The translations under genes and the position numbers were made by a program. Positions 14,967 through 26,113 of a stretch of DNA of 64,000 nucleotides are shown piece after piece. The notes below the pieces were generated by a model that was not told the origin of the DNA, did not search any database, and saw only the letters and a program-made list of their open reading frames with translations. Source of the stretch: JACVRW01 sp963813495 (lineage in GTDB: Bacteria; Actinomycetota; Thermoleophilia; Solirubrobacterales; Thermoleophilaceae); contig CAWEZC010000001.1 in assembly GCA_963813495.1 (NCBI GenBank), positions 62,001-126,000 of the forward strand, read 5' to 3'. Each line of letters begins with the position of its first letter. Position 1 is the stretch's first letter.

Positions 14967-17900
14967 CTAGCCGCTTCCCCCGAACACCCGTGCGTCCCAG
15001 AAGGAGATGCCGTACTGGGAGGACCTGGTGACGCCCAGCACGCGCACGTAGCGGGCGTTGCGGGCGGTGAAGGTCGTCGTCTTCAGTCCCTTGGCGTTGA
15101 TCGTGACGTCGGCGGCTTCGGTGAAGTTGGTGCCGTCGGTGGAGGTGAGGATCTTATAGCGGCTGGCGTAGGCGTCCTCCCAGTTGAGCTCGACCTTGTC
15201 GATCGAGACCGCGCTGCCGAGGTCGACCTGCCACCACTGGTTGTCGGTGAAGCCCGAGCTCCAGCGCGTCGTGGAGTTGTTGTCCACGGCCATCGCGGGA
15301 GCGAGGGTCGCCTTCTCCGTGCTCGAGGCGCTGGCCGGCTTGCCTTGAGCGAGGTCCGCGCCGGGCGGCGGCGGCGGAGGCGGCGGTGGCGGCGGCGGGG
15401 GCGGCGGTGTTCCACCGGCGGCGTAGACCCGTGCGTCCCAGAAGGAGATGCCGTACTGGGAGGACCTGGTGACGCCCAGCACGCGCACGTAGCGGGCGTT
15501 GCGGGCGGTGAAGGTCGTCGTCTTCAGTCCCTTGGCGTTGATCGTGACGTCGGCGGCTTCGGTGAAGTTGGTGCCGTCGGTGGAGGTGAGGATCTTGTAG
15601 CGGCTGGCGTAGGCGTCCTCCCAGTTGAGCTCGACCTTGTCGATCGAGACCGCGCTGCCGAGGTCGACCTGCCACCACTGGTTGTCGGTGAAGCCCGAGC
15701 TCCAGCGCGTCGCCGTGCTGCCGTCTACGGCCTTGCCCGCCTCGAGTCCGGCCTTCTCGACACTCGAGGCGCTGGCCGGCTTGCCCTGCGCCAGGTCCGA
15801 GCTGGGCGGCGGCGGAGGCGGAGGCGGAGGTGGCGGTGGCGGCGGCGGCGGCGGCCCGCCGTCGGGCGGGCCGTACACGCGCGCATCCCAGAAGGAGATG
15901 CCGTACTGCGTGGCGCGGGTGACGCCCAGTACGCGCACGTAGCGTGCGCTGCGCTCACTGAAGCTGGTGGCCTTCAGTCCCTTGGCGTTGATCGTGACGT
16001 CGGCGGCTTCAGTGAAGTTGGTGCCGTCGGTCGAGGTGAGGATCTTGTAGCGGCTGGCGTAGGCGTCCTCCCAGTTGAGCTCGACCTTGTTCACCGCGCG
16101 GGCGCTGCCCAGGTCGACCTGCCACCACTGGTTGTCGGTGGGGGCCGAGCTCCAGCGGGTGGCCGAGTTGCTGTCGACCGCCTTGCCCGCTTCGAGCCCC
16201 GCCTTCTCCACGCTCGACGCCGAGGCCGGCCGGCCGGCCGCCTTCTCCTCGCTCGCGGGAGTGCTGCCGGCGGTGACGCGGACGAACTTCGCCACCGAGG
16301 GCACGCCCTGGTCGTTGACCAGGAAGAGCATGTACTGGCCCGGAGGAGTGATGTCGGGGCTGGCAGGCGCCGTCAGCCGGACGCCGCCGCTGCGCTGGGC
16401 CACCGTGAGGGCCTGCGCGCGCTGGTTCATGTCGACAGCGTGCGTGACCGCGCCAGGGGCGATCAACATGGCCTTGGTCACGTTGCCGCTCGGAGTATCG
16501 ACGTCGAAGCTGGTGCCCGTCTGGACCGTCGCGGGGGCGGTGCTGATCGTCGGGCGCGGACCCTTGAACAGATACGGCGGCTCGTAGATCTCGGCGGTGT
16601 CGCGGTCGAGACCACCATTCACATCGTCGCCCGCGGAGATCACCCGGCCGTCGGGCAGGAGCAGCGCCGTGGAGTGGTAGGTGCGCTTCTCGGCCTGCGC
16701 CGGCCCGAGTCGCCACTGACCGGTCGCGGGGTCCCACAGCTCGATCTGCTTCTGGGCCTCGTCTCCCTGCCATTGGTCGCCGTTGCGAATTCCCACGCCA
16801 CCGCCGACGGTGACCATCGACCCGTCGGGCAGCAGCACTGTGTTGTGATGGCCGCGGCCGACGTTCATCGAGCTCTTGGCCTGCCAGCCCGCGCCCGCGT
16901 TGGCCTCATCGAAGACCATGGTCGTCGGCACGGCGAGGTCGGTCACGGTGGAGGTGATAGCGGGCGGCTTGGAGCCGCCCAGCTGCATCACCTTGGTCGA
17001 GCCAGCGCTATCGCCGGGCAGGGGCACGGCCGTGCCCCAGAGCCGGTCGGTGGGGAGGTTGGGCGCGTCGCTCCAGGCGAGGCTGCTGCCGGGGTTGGTG
17101 AGGAACCACGAATCTTCGGGAAAGGGTCCGGACGCGAGCACGCGGCCGCTGGGCATGGCGAACATGTGGGGGTAGAAAGCACCCCTCGGAGGAGCTCCGG
17201 CGCTGCCGCGCACCCCGAGCAGGCTGAGCGTACCGCGCCCGTTCATGTCGGCCGACGGGGTGAACAGCTCGACGTCGTTGTTGTGGCTGTTGCCCGCGCC
17301 ACTCGAGTCCAGCCCCTCCGTGATCACAATGCGTCCGTCCGCCAGCCGCACGCCGGTCGGGTACCAGCGCCCGCCGCGCATGTCGGGCTGCTCGGTCCAG
17401 GTCTCGTTGTAGGGGTTGAACGTGTAGACCTTGTTCAGGCCCTTGAAGTCGATGGAGCCTTCCGAGAAACGCAGGTTCCCGCCGAACACCACGAGCCGGC
17501 CGTCCGCCGTGAAGGTCTGCCCGGCGCACCAGATATTCGCCGGCTTGAGCTGGCCGTCCGCCGGGTCGCGCCACAGCGGCGGATCGACGCGCTTTGTCTG
17601 ACCGGTGGCCGGATCCCACAACCAGGCCCGCGACTCGTTGGGGTCCACCACGCCGCTGCCGCCGTGACGGGGCGCCGGATTCTTCGGATAGGAGAACCAC
17701 ATCACCTTGCCTGTGGGCAGCAGAGCGGAGTGGATGGCCATCACCGGAATGTCGAATGGGGCGGACCAGCGGCCGTCCTGCTCCGGCGGCCCCACCGCCG
17801 CCGCGCGGGCTACGGGGCCGTCGTCGGGGGGTTCTTCCACGGGCAGCTCGCCGTCGCGCTTCGCGCTGCGGACGAGGGCGTGCTGGCGGGCGTGCTCGGG

Positions 17901-18185
17901 GCCCAGTACCGCGGTCTCGAACTTGCGCAGTTCGCGCTCGCTCACGCCGGGGACGCCCAGATCGCCGCTGTGGGCGTGAGGCTTTCCGGCCTGCGACGGG
18001 GCGGGCGAAGCAAAGGGCTTACCCGCGACGGTGGCCACCTCGGCACCGCCCACCGGGGTGGTGGTCCCAGGCCGGGAGTCCCCGCCGTCGGAGGTCATCA
18101 GGGCGAGGGGCGCGCAGGCGAGAGCTGCGAAAGTCGCCGCGAGCAGCACCGAGCGAGGGCGCGGGCGAGGAGAACCGGAGGGCAC
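14967..18185 (-). CDS. Secreted GlxA-like copper radical oxidase with three C-terminal discoidin (F5/8 type C) domains
   Basis: A 1072-residue exported protein. The parts are a signal peptide (1-30), a spacer with a HSGDLGVPGVSE block (72-83), a kelch-type galactose/glyoxal oxidase domain (about 135-545), a DUF1929-like C-terminal oxidase domain (545-640), then three discoidin domains (about 650-775, 800-930, 945-1072) joined by poly-proline linkers. The copper-radical residues of the family appear present: Cys220 in IWCAGQTF, Tyr275 in RWYPTG, Tyr503-His504 in RTYHSTALLLPDG and His582 in THAVDMNQR. It should oxidise an alcohol or aldehyde on a glycan and produce H2O2, as GlxA does beside CslA in Streptomyces. 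The discoidin domains would anchor it to sugar. The GTG start at 18185 diverges from the c-di-GMP-riboswitch gene. Confidence 0.85.
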   Translation of the reverse strand: MPSGSPRPRPRSVLLAATFAALACAPLALMTSDGGDSRPGTTTPVGGAEVATVAGKPFASPAPSQAGKPHAHSGDLGVPGVSERELRKFETAVLGPEHARQHALVRSAKRDGELPVEEPPDDGPVARAAAVGPPEQDGRWSAPFDIPVMAIHSALLPTGKVMWFSYPKNPAPRHGGSGVVDPNESRAWLWDPATGQTKRVDPPLWRDPADGQLKPANIWCAGQTFTADGRLVVFGGNLRFSEGSIDFKGLNKVYTFNPYNETWTEQPDMRGGRWYPTGVRLADGRIVITEGLDSSGAGNSHNNDVELFTPSADMNGRGTLSLLGVRGSAGAPPRGAFYPHMFAMPSGRVLASGPFPEDSWFLTNPGSSLAWSDAPNLPTDRLWGTAVPLPGDSAGSTKVMQLGGSKPPAITSTVTDLAVPTTMVFDEANAGAGWQAKSSMNVGRGHHNTVLLPDGSMVTVGGGVGIRNGDQWQGDEAQKQIELWDPATGQWRLGPAQAEKRTYHSTALLLPDGRVISAGDDVNGGLDRDTAEIYEPPYLFKGPRPTISTAPATVQTGTSFDVDTPSGNVTKAMLIAPGAVTHAVDMNQRAQALTVAQRSGGVRLTAPASPDITPPGQYMLFLVNDQGVPSVAKFVRVTAGSTPASEEKAAGRPASASSVEKAGLEAGKAVDSNSATRWSSAPTDNQWWQVDLGSARAVNKVELNWEDAYASRYKILTSTDGTNFTEAADVTINAKGLKATSFSERSARYVRVLGVTRATQYGISFWDARVYGPPDGGPPPPPPPPPPPPPPPPPSSDLAQGKPASASSVEKAGLEAGKAVDGSTATRWSSGFTDNQWWQVDLGSAVSIDKVELNWEDAYASRYKILTSTDGTNFTEAADVTINAKGLKTTTFTARNARYVRVLGVTRSSQYGISFWDARVYAAGGTPPPPPPPPPPPPPPPGADLAQGKPASASSTEKATLAPAMAVDNNSTTRWSSGFTDNQWWQVDLGSAVSIDKVELNWEDAYASRYKILTSTDGTNFTEAADVTINAKGLKTTTFTARNARYVRVLGVTRSSQYGISFWDARVFGGSG
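14985..16235 (-). repeat. Three tandem discoidin-domain repeats with poly-proline linkers
   Basis: Three units of about 365-375 bp (roughly 14985-15350, 15420-15795 and 15866-16235) encode the same discoidin domain. The first and second units by coordinate are nearly identical over long stretches, down to shared third-codon bases (for example 15001-15240 against 15433-15672). The third unit differs more. The linkers at 15360-15412 and 15806-15858 are GGC/GGT-rich on the plus strand and encode runs of about 15 prolines. Near-identity suggests recent duplication or ongoing gene conversion, and also marks a place where assembly copy number should be checked. Confidence 0.9.
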
Positions 18186-18334
18186 GTTTGACCCTAACCC
18201 GGTTCTTCCAGAGGGGCAAGCACGGCCTCTGCAAGTCCCGGTGCAGGAGCGTCCAGGATTCGTCTAGCGCCAAGTGGGTATGTAAGGTCTTGCCGTCGGG
18301 GGACGACAGCGATCGTCACACCTGCAATCTGGGT

Positions 18335-18421
18335 CTGATCGCGACAAAGGCAAATCCACCGTGAGGTGGAGACGCAAAGCTACGGAGCTCTAGTTGAGCC
18401 AGCCGGGCTGCCGAAAGGTCA
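18335..18421 (+). promoter_or_regulatory. c-di-GMP-I (GEMM-I) riboswitch
   Basis: The element shows the GEMM-I layout: ACAAAGGCAAATCC (18344-18357), a P1b hairpin CCACC-GTGA-GGTGG (18357-18370) with a GNRA loop, the invariant GACGCAAAGC (18371-18380), a second hairpin, and GCCGGGCTGCCGA (18402-18414), which carries the guanine-binding side. CTGA (18335-18338) can pair with TCAG (18419-18422) as the closing stem. The Shine-Dalgarno-like AAAGGGA at 18443-18449 follows and can be enclosed by a GACGG...CCGTC pairing, so translational control is plausible. It lies on the strand of the secreted protein at 18455-20056. Assigned by consensus recall, not by a covariance model. Confidence 0.88.
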
Positions 18422-18454
18422 GCGACGGGACCCGTATCAAGAAAGGGAACCGTC

Positions 18455-20056
18455 CTGCACCCGGATTTCGTTTCGCGCCGTATCCTCTATCCACTCGTCC
18501 CAGCGCTGGCGCTGGTGCTCGTGGTCCTTTGTCTGCTCGCCTTGCCGGGCAGCGCGCTGGCCGCACGCCAGGTGCCGGTGGGCCTCGCCAATACGAACGA
18601 TCAGAACCTGCGCGACTCGCGCTGGCTCTACGCGATCCGCTTCGTTGTCGACGAGGACACCAAGCTGTACCGCTTCTTTAGCCAGATGAAGGCCAAGGGC
18701 GCGAGCTGGGATGAGCACTCCGGGTCCAAGTGCTCCTCATACGGGGCCGGCTGCTATGGCGCCGGGGACGGGGGCAGGATCCAGGCGCGACTGGTGCCGG
18801 TCAGGCCGGACGGCACGCCCGACCTCTCGAGGGTGCTGGCGCAGGAGACCGTCGATCCCCGTACCCGCTACGCGGAGACCAAGGCGGCCTATTCGATCAA
18901 GCTGATCAGCCTGTTCTGGTACTTCAACATGGGCGGCGTCGCGCTGAAGGCGGGCACGCCCTACGCGATGGTCTACCGGAACGTCCATGGCGACCCCGCA
19001 CACAACTTCACGTCGACGAACTCGCCGACCGTGAAGGAATCCGAGGCCGGCCCCAACGGGCGCAACAACCTCGATCCCAACGCAGCGGGAGCGATCGCCG
19101 GACTCGATCCGCGCGAGGCGGTGGCGTGGTCTACCGACGACGGCCGGACGTGGAAGTGGGGTCGCCAGGTCGGGCCCTACCAGGGTGATGCGAGCTCCGA
19201 CAACGGGACGCGGCTTCCCCATTACGCCTGGCAGGCCTCGCCCACATCGAAGCCGGAGTCCAATCAGCCCTACACGGCCTACCTGGGAACTTGTTCCGCC
19301 TGCACGCTGCGGCTGAGCGGAGCGCCGCGCGCGGTGGTGCTGACCGAGGCCGGCGGCTACGCCCCGGTGGGCAGGTCGGTGGGCACGGTCACCGTGCGCA
19401 ACCTGCGCACCGGCCAGACGGGCCGGACCGGCCCGCTCGGCGCGGGGATCGTCAAGGGCGCCCTCAGCAGCCCGGTCGCCATCGCGGCGGGCGACAGCTA
19501 CGAGATCACCCAGACGGGCACGGTATACCGGGCGGAGGCCGACGATTACCTGGTGCAGATCCTCGATCTCGGCACCGGTGACTTCGCCTTCAACACCGCC
19601 GGCCAGGGTCCCGATCGGGCCCAGGTATTCGCGCTCCCGCATCCGTGGTTCAAGCCGACGCCGGCGGCGGTGGGGCCGCGGCAGGGAGTGGCCCTGCGCC
19701 GACCCGGGCGCCGGCGCGCGCGCAAGCTGCGGGTCGGCCTGCGCCATGCCTCCCTCAGCCGCAATGCCCGGCGTGTGAGCGCGGCGCGCAAGGGCCCTCC
19801 GCGCAAGCTCGTCCGCCGAGTGAGCGTCGAGGGCCGGGTGCGCGGTGGACGCGTGCGCAGCCGGCCGCGGGTTGCCCTGCAGCGCAAGCGGCCCAAGGGC
19901 TGGAAGACCGTGCGCCGGGGCCGGCTGCGCCGCAACGGCAGCTACTCGCTGCGTGGCCGAGTGACGATGCGCCGCAGCGCGGGCCGGGTGAAGGTGCGCG
20001 TGGTGGTGGCGCGCGTGGGCAAGTCGCGCGTGCTGCGCGCGCGGGTGCCCGGCTAA
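18455..20056 (+). CDS. Secreted protein of unrecognised family, c-di-GMP riboswitch controlled
   Basis: I do not recognise the function. The mature part (about 365 residues) shares many blocks with the protein at 43719-44924: LYAIRF, FNMGGVALKAG, TNSPTVKESEAGPNGRN, AIAGLDPREAVAWST, SNQPY, LTEAGGYAPVG and ALPHPWF. A 120-residue Arg-rich C-terminal region (RVSVEGRVRGGRVRSRPRVA and similar) looks like an Ig-like or carboxypeptidase-regulatory-like beta module seen on actinobacterial surface proteins. No ATG, GTG or TTG precedes GTG 18515 in frame. CTG 18455, behind the SD-like AAAGGGA, would give a complete signal peptide with FVSRRILYP before the hydrophobic stretch ending ALA. I therefore favour 18455, with 18515 as the conventional alternative. 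Confidence 0.75.
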   Translation: MHPDFVSRRILYPLVPALALVLVVLCLLALPGSALAARQVPVGLANTNDQNLRDSRWLYAIRFVVDEDTKLYRFFSQMKAKGASWDEHSGSKCSSYGAGCYGAGDGGRIQARLVPVRPDGTPDLSRVLAQETVDPRTRYAETKAAYSIKLISLFWYFNMGGVALKAGTPYAMVYRNVHGDPAHNFTSTNSPTVKESEAGPNGRNNLDPNAAGAIAGLDPREAVAWSTDDGRTWKWGRQVGPYQGDASSDNGTRLPHYAWQASPTSKPESNQPYTAYLGTCSACTLRLSGAPRAVVLTEAGGYAPVGRSVGTVTVRNLRTGQTGRTGPLGAGIVKGALSSPVAIAAGDSYEITQTGTVYRAEADDYLVQILDLGTGDFAFNTAGQGPDRAQVFALPHPWFKPTPAAVGPRQGVALRRPGRRRARKLRVGLRHASLSRNARRVSAARKGPPRKLVRRVSVEGRVRGGRVRSRPRVALQRKRPKGWKTVRRGRLRRNGSYSLRGRVTMRRSAGRVKVRVVVARVGKSRVLRARVPG

Positions 20057-20060
20057 ATCG

Positions 20061-21599
20061 TCAGGTGCCGCCCCGCTGGAACAGGCGCTCGCGCAGCAAC
20101 ACGACCCACCCCGCCCGGCGCTGCACCAGCACGCCGAAGTAGAGGGCGCCCAGCACCAGCTGGAGCGCGATCAGCAGCGCGAGCTCGGCGCCAGAGTCCT
20201 CCACCAGGGGCCGGGCCGCCAGACCGAGGGCGCCGGTGAGCAGTCCCAGGGGCAGAGCCACCTGCAGCATGTAGGCGGACAGCGAGAGTCCGAAGAAGCG
20301 GTGCACCGTCAGGAAGGTGAGCGCCCCCTGCGTAGTCACTCCGGCCGAGAAGGCCCACGCCACGCAGAACACCGGACTGGCCACGTCGAGGGCGAGGAAG
20401 CCGGCGGCGACTGCGCCGAACACCGCAAGGGCGATCAGGTTGTTGCGCGAGTTGAAGGAGCGCACCTCGACGGCGTCGAGGGTGCTGCGCAGCATGAGGT
20501 AGACCACGAACAGCGCCGCGGGGGTGACCGTCACCGTGACCACCGAACCGGCGTCGTCGAAGTTCGAGCCCAGCCATATCCGGACCCCGATGTCGGCATA
20601 GATCACGGCCTGAAGGCTCAGGAAGATCGCGAAGTGAGCCGCCAGGGCCGCCAGCTGCCCGACGAAACCCGCCGCCCGCTCGCGGTCGCTCGCCCACAGC
20701 CGCGTCAGCGAGGGCAGCAGCACGAGGCCGAGCGGCAGAACGGCCAGCGACAGGACGCTCAGCACCTGCTGCCCCGCACTCAGGTAGGCCACGTCGGTCA
20801 GCGAGGCCACGTGGGCGCCCAGCACCGGGACCAGAACGAACAACGCGAGCTGGGCCAGCTCGCCCGGCACCCGCCGGTAGCCGTAGTTCCAGAGCGACGC
20901 TCCGGCCGCCGGCGTGCGAGCGCGGCGGTGGCTGGCGAGCGAGCGCGCGAGCGGTGGCACGACGACCAACAGCGAGAGCAACGCCAGCGCCACCGCGATG
21001 TAGGCGATCAGCGTGTCCACGGGCTCGCCTGAGAACGCGAGCACGATCAGTGGCGGCGGCAGCGCGAAGGCCCCCACCTGCAAGAGGCTCGCCGCCCCGA
21101 TCCTCAGCAGGCCGCGCAGGTAGCCGTAGGCCAGCTGAAACACGGTGGTGGCCGTCAGCAGGCCGACGAAGGGTCCAACCAGATTCTCCCGGGACGAGCT
21201 GCCGAAGAAGAGCTCGGCGGTGGCGCCGGGCGCGACCAGTGCCAGCGCCGCGGCGGCCAGGGTGGCGCCTCCGCAGATGCCCACGGCCGCCAGCAGGTAG
21301 GCCTCCGGGCGAGGGCTGCCGTCCTCGGCGGGCAGGGACAGATACCGGGGCAGGCCGCCCATCAGGCCCACGGTCACGATCGGAAAGATGAAGCCCACGG
21401 ACTGCTTGACCAGCGAATACGAGGCAAAGCCGTCCGTGCCCTTGCGCTCAGCCAGGAGGCGGTAGAGGAGGAGGCTCAGAGCGGCGAACGCCACCTGAGC
21501 CAGCAGGGTGATTCCGACGTCCCGGAAGAAGGGGTGAAGCCGCCGCCCGCGCCCGCCCGCCCCGATAGACTGGCCGCCGTCTTGCTGGTCGGGCCTCAC
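20061..21599 (-). CDS. Polysaccharide flippase (Wzx/MATE-like, oligosaccharide flippase family)
   Basis: A 512-residue integral membrane protein with about 12-14 hydrophobic segments, for example DVGITLLAQVAFAALSLLLY, SLLVVVPPLARSL, ALFVLVPVLGAHVASL and LLIALQLVLGALYFGVLV. Its pattern of FASYSLVKQSVGFIFPIVTVG then a long run of helices fits the Wzx/PST flippase family, which moves undecaprenyl-linked repeat units across the membrane. GTG 21599 is chosen, with CAGG about 8 bases upstream; GTG 21605 is an alternative. It diverges from the glycosyltransferase gene starting at 21626. It is a core element of a Wzx/Wzy-type export route. Confidence 0.83.
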   Translation of the reverse strand: MRPDQQDGGQSIGAGGRGRRLHPFFRDVGITLLAQVAFAALSLLLYRLLAERKGTDGFASYSLVKQSVGFIFPIVTVGLMGGLPRYLSLPAEDGSPRPEAYLLAAVGICGGATLAAAALALVAPGATAELFFGSSSRENLVGPFVGLLTATTVFQLAYGYLRGLLRIGAASLLQVGAFALPPPLIVLAFSGEPVDTLIAYIAVALALLSLLVVVPPLARSLASHRRARTPAAGASLWNYGYRRVPGELAQLALFVLVPVLGAHVASLTDVAYLSAGQQVLSVLSLAVLPLGLVLLPSLTRLWASDRERAAGFVGQLAALAAHFAIFLSLQAVIYADIGVRIWLGSNFDDAGSVVTVTVTPAALFVVYLMLRSTLDAVEVRSFNSRNNLIALAVFGAVAAGFLALDVASPVFCVAWAFSAGVTTQGALTFLTVHRFFGLSLSAYMLQVALPLGLLTGALGLAARPLVEDSGAELALLIALQLVLGALYFGVLVQRRAGWVVLLRERLFQRGGT

Positions 21600-21625
21600 A
21601 TCCACATCCTGCCTGGTCGATCGGC

Positions 21626-22786
21626 TTGAGAGTTGGGATAGGCCCGTTTGCCGAGGCCCCGAGCGGTCTCGCGGTGGCCACGGTCGACACGGCGCTGGCG
21701 CTGGTCGCCGCCGGCGTGGACGTGACGTTGTTCGCCGACGGCCGGGCTCGGCTGCCCGCGCACGCCGAGCCACTGGGCGACCGGGTGGTCAGGCTCGATC
21801 CGCTCCCCGCGGCGGTGGAGCACCCACGCGTGGCCGCGCTCGCCTTCCTGCCCACCAAGCTCGCGCTGTCTCGGCGTTGGGCACGGGCCCTCGAGCTCCA
21901 TCCCGTGGACGTCGTTCATGCCTTCAGCCCCGGCACCGCCGCTGCGCTGCCCGGTACGCCACCCGTGCTGGTCCAGGCCTGGTTTCACCCGCCCACGCTG
22001 AGAGGGCGGCTTCACACGATGCTCGAGTTCGCGCGCCGCTTCCCGCCCATGTACGCCGCGCACGCGGCCGTGGAGGTGCAGTCGCACGCGGCCGACATGC
22101 TCGGTTACCGGCAGGCCCGGCTCGTGCTGGCCAACACCGGCTCGGCGGAGCGCGGCTTCGCACAACGGGGAATAGCCGTGCGCCAGATCCCGCCCTGCAT
22201 CGCGCTCCCCGCCGAGCCGCCGGCCCGCGAGCCCGGCGAGCGCTTCCGCGTGACGTTCTGTGGGCACCCCCTCGACCGTCCCCGCAAGGGCCTGCGCTAC
22301 CTGCTCGAAGCGCTCCCCCTGCTGCAGGGAGAGCCGGTCGAGGTGACCCTCGTGGGCGGGCCGAGCTCCGAGCTCGAGGCGCCCATCGAGGCCGCACGGG
22401 CGGCGGGCGTGGAGGTGGACCTGCTGGGGCATGTACCGCGTGAGCAGTACCTGGATCAACTCGCGCGCCGCACCGACCTGCTCGCCTTCACCAGCCTCTA
22501 CGAAGAGTGGGGCTACGCGCTCTTCGAGGCCTTCAGCCAAGGCGTGCCCGCCCTCGCCTTCGACCTGTATCCGTTCTTCGAGATTCTCGACGAGGACACC
22601 GGCCTGCTGGTGGCGCCGCGCGACGCCGGGGCCGTGGCCGCCGGCATCGAGCGTGCGCGCGCCGGCGGCTTGCCCGGGCCGGCCACGGTGCTGGACTCGG
22701 CCCGGGCGCGTTTCGGCGCCGATGCGATTGTGCAGCGGTTGATCCCGGTCTACGAGGAGCTGGCCGGCGGACGGACTCCGTCCTGA
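21626..22786 (+). CDS. Glycosyltransferase, GT4-like (GT-B fold)
   Basis: A 386-residue retaining GT-B enzyme. The N-terminal acceptor domain starts VGIGPFAEAPSGLAVATVD. The C-terminal donor domain holds FCGHPLDRPRKGLRYLLEAL, VTLVGGPSS and the nucleotide-sugar binding block SLYEEWGYALFEAFSQGVPA (EX7E-like). It adds a sugar to the growing lipid-linked repeat. The start is TTG 21626. It diverges from the flippase gene 26 bases away and is convergent with the fusion gene at 22795, 8 bases apart. Confidence 0.85.
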   Translation: MRVGIGPFAEAPSGLAVATVDTALALVAAGVDVTLFADGRARLPAHAEPLGDRVVRLDPLPAAVEHPRVAALAFLPTKLALSRRWARALELHPVDVVHAFSPGTAAALPGTPPVLVQAWFHPPTLRGRLHTMLEFARRFPPMYAAHAAVEVQSHAADMLGYRQARLVLANTGSAERGFAQRGIAVRQIPPCIALPAEPPAREPGERFRVTFCGHPLDRPRKGLRYLLEALPLLQGEPVEVTLVGGPSSELEAPIEAARAAGVEVDLLGHVPREQYLDQLARRTDLLAFTSLYEEWGYALFEAFSQGVPALAFDLYPFFEILDEDTGLLVAPRDAGAVAAGIERARAGGLPGPATVLDSARARFGADAIVQRLIPVYEELAGGRTPS

Positions 22787-22794
22787 GCGAACGC

Positions 22795-24821
<2,027 letters not shown>

Positions 24822-24822
<1 letters not shown>

Positions 24823-26006
24823 TACGTCCTTGCCTCCATGATTGCCTTGTCAGTCCGCCGGCGGGTTGCCACCTCGTCGACGATCCTTTCGATGTCAGCC
24901 ACTCGCGCCGGCCAGCTCTCGCTCTCCATCGAGCGTGAGCGCTCCCGGCGGAGCTCGGGCGAGTCGCCCTCGAGCGCGGCCTCTATCGCGCTCACGAATC
25001 CGTCCGGATCCGCGGCCACTGAGCACCAACGTTCGTACTGGTGCATTTCCTGCAAAGAAGTTGTCACCACCGGCAGACCCGCCGACAGATACTCGCGCAG
25101 CTTGAGCGGATTGCGGAAGACCAGCTGGTCGGAGACCTTGTAGGGGATGATCCCCACGTCGAAGCCACGCAGGTAGTCCGGGAGCTGCTCGTAGGGTCGC
25201 GCGCCGAGCACGTGCACGTTCGGAAACCGCGCCAGCGGCTCCATGTCCACCAGCAGGCGGCCGACCAGCACGACGCTCCAGTCCGGATGACGGCGCGCGA
25301 TCTCGCCGATCAGGTCGAGGTCGACCCAGTCCTGCAGGGTGCCCACGAAGCCGATCACGGGCTTGGGCAGGTCCTCGAGGTCGGCCGGGAGGGGCGCCGA
25401 AGCGTCGAGCGCACGGGCGAACATGGGGTGATCCACGCCGTGCAGGGCCACATGCGTATCTGGGTTGAGCTCGCGCTTGCGACGGGCGAGCGGCTCGTTC
25501 ACCGCGAACACGCAGTCCACGCGCTCGAGCAGCTTGCGCTCGGTGTCGACCATCCCGTTTGTGTCGATGTAGGAGAACATCGACCACTCGTCGACGCAGT
25601 AGTAGACGTCGAGTGACTCGCCGAGCGTGCCGATGTAGTCCGGCACGCTGGGGAGGAAGGTCCAGAGCTGGTACTCGCCCAGGCGCAGCCGCCGGCGCAG
25701 CGCCCACACCGTGGCGCGCAGAATCGCGCGGTTGAGGCTCTGGGCGATGCGGCTGTGCGGCAGCGGCAACACCAGCGGGGTGAACACCCAGAGGTCGTTC
25801 TCCACGTTGACCGGCCCGCGCGCGAACTCGCGCAGCTTGTGCAGGACCCGGCCGAGGTCGCGCCCCGTGGACAGGTTGGGGGTCCGAGTCGCAACCGAGT
25901 TGAGCCACAGCACGCGTCGCGTCTTGGCGAGCTCGCGGAGCACGTGGTGGTTCGACGTCGGAGCGTCGTCCCAGTCCTTGGAGAAGGAGATGATCGGGGA
26001 GGCCAT
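24822..26006 (-). CDS. Glycosyltransferase (GT-B fold, GT1/GT4-like)
   Basis: A 394-residue enzyme with an N-terminal SFSKDWDDAPTSNHHVLREL segment typical of actinobacterial and proteobacterial EPS glycosyltransferases. Its donor half shows KPVIGFVGTLQDWVDLDLI, WSVVLVGRLL, VHVLGARPYEQLPDYLRGFD, IIPYKVSDQ and the donor-site FRNPLKLREYLSAGLPVVTT. It transfers a sugar to a lipid-linked intermediate or a surface acceptor. It is the first gene of a two-gene minus-strand operon with the fusion protein. It diverges from the Gfo/Idh gene at 26114 across 107 bases that must hold both promoters. Confidence 0.85.
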
Positions 26007-26113
26007 GGGGGGTATGCGTGTCCGGGCCCGGGCGAATCCCGGGGCCGGCTCACTGAGGCTAGCGGGACTTCTCGCCGCGTCCGCCGGTAAGCCACGTTCC
26101 CGCGCGTGCCAAT

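Noticed and set aside
15345..18191. 948-residue open frame on the plus strand opposite the first GlxA-like oxidase
   Set aside because: It is an antisense shadow in GC-rich DNA. Composition is His/Arg/Gly-rich with a poly-Arg stretch from the poly-proline linker, and no domain is visible.
18186..18334. Possible promoter boxes (TATGTA near 18281) before the c-di-GMP riboswitch
   Set aside because: No convincing -35 at the right distance, so no promoter call was made.
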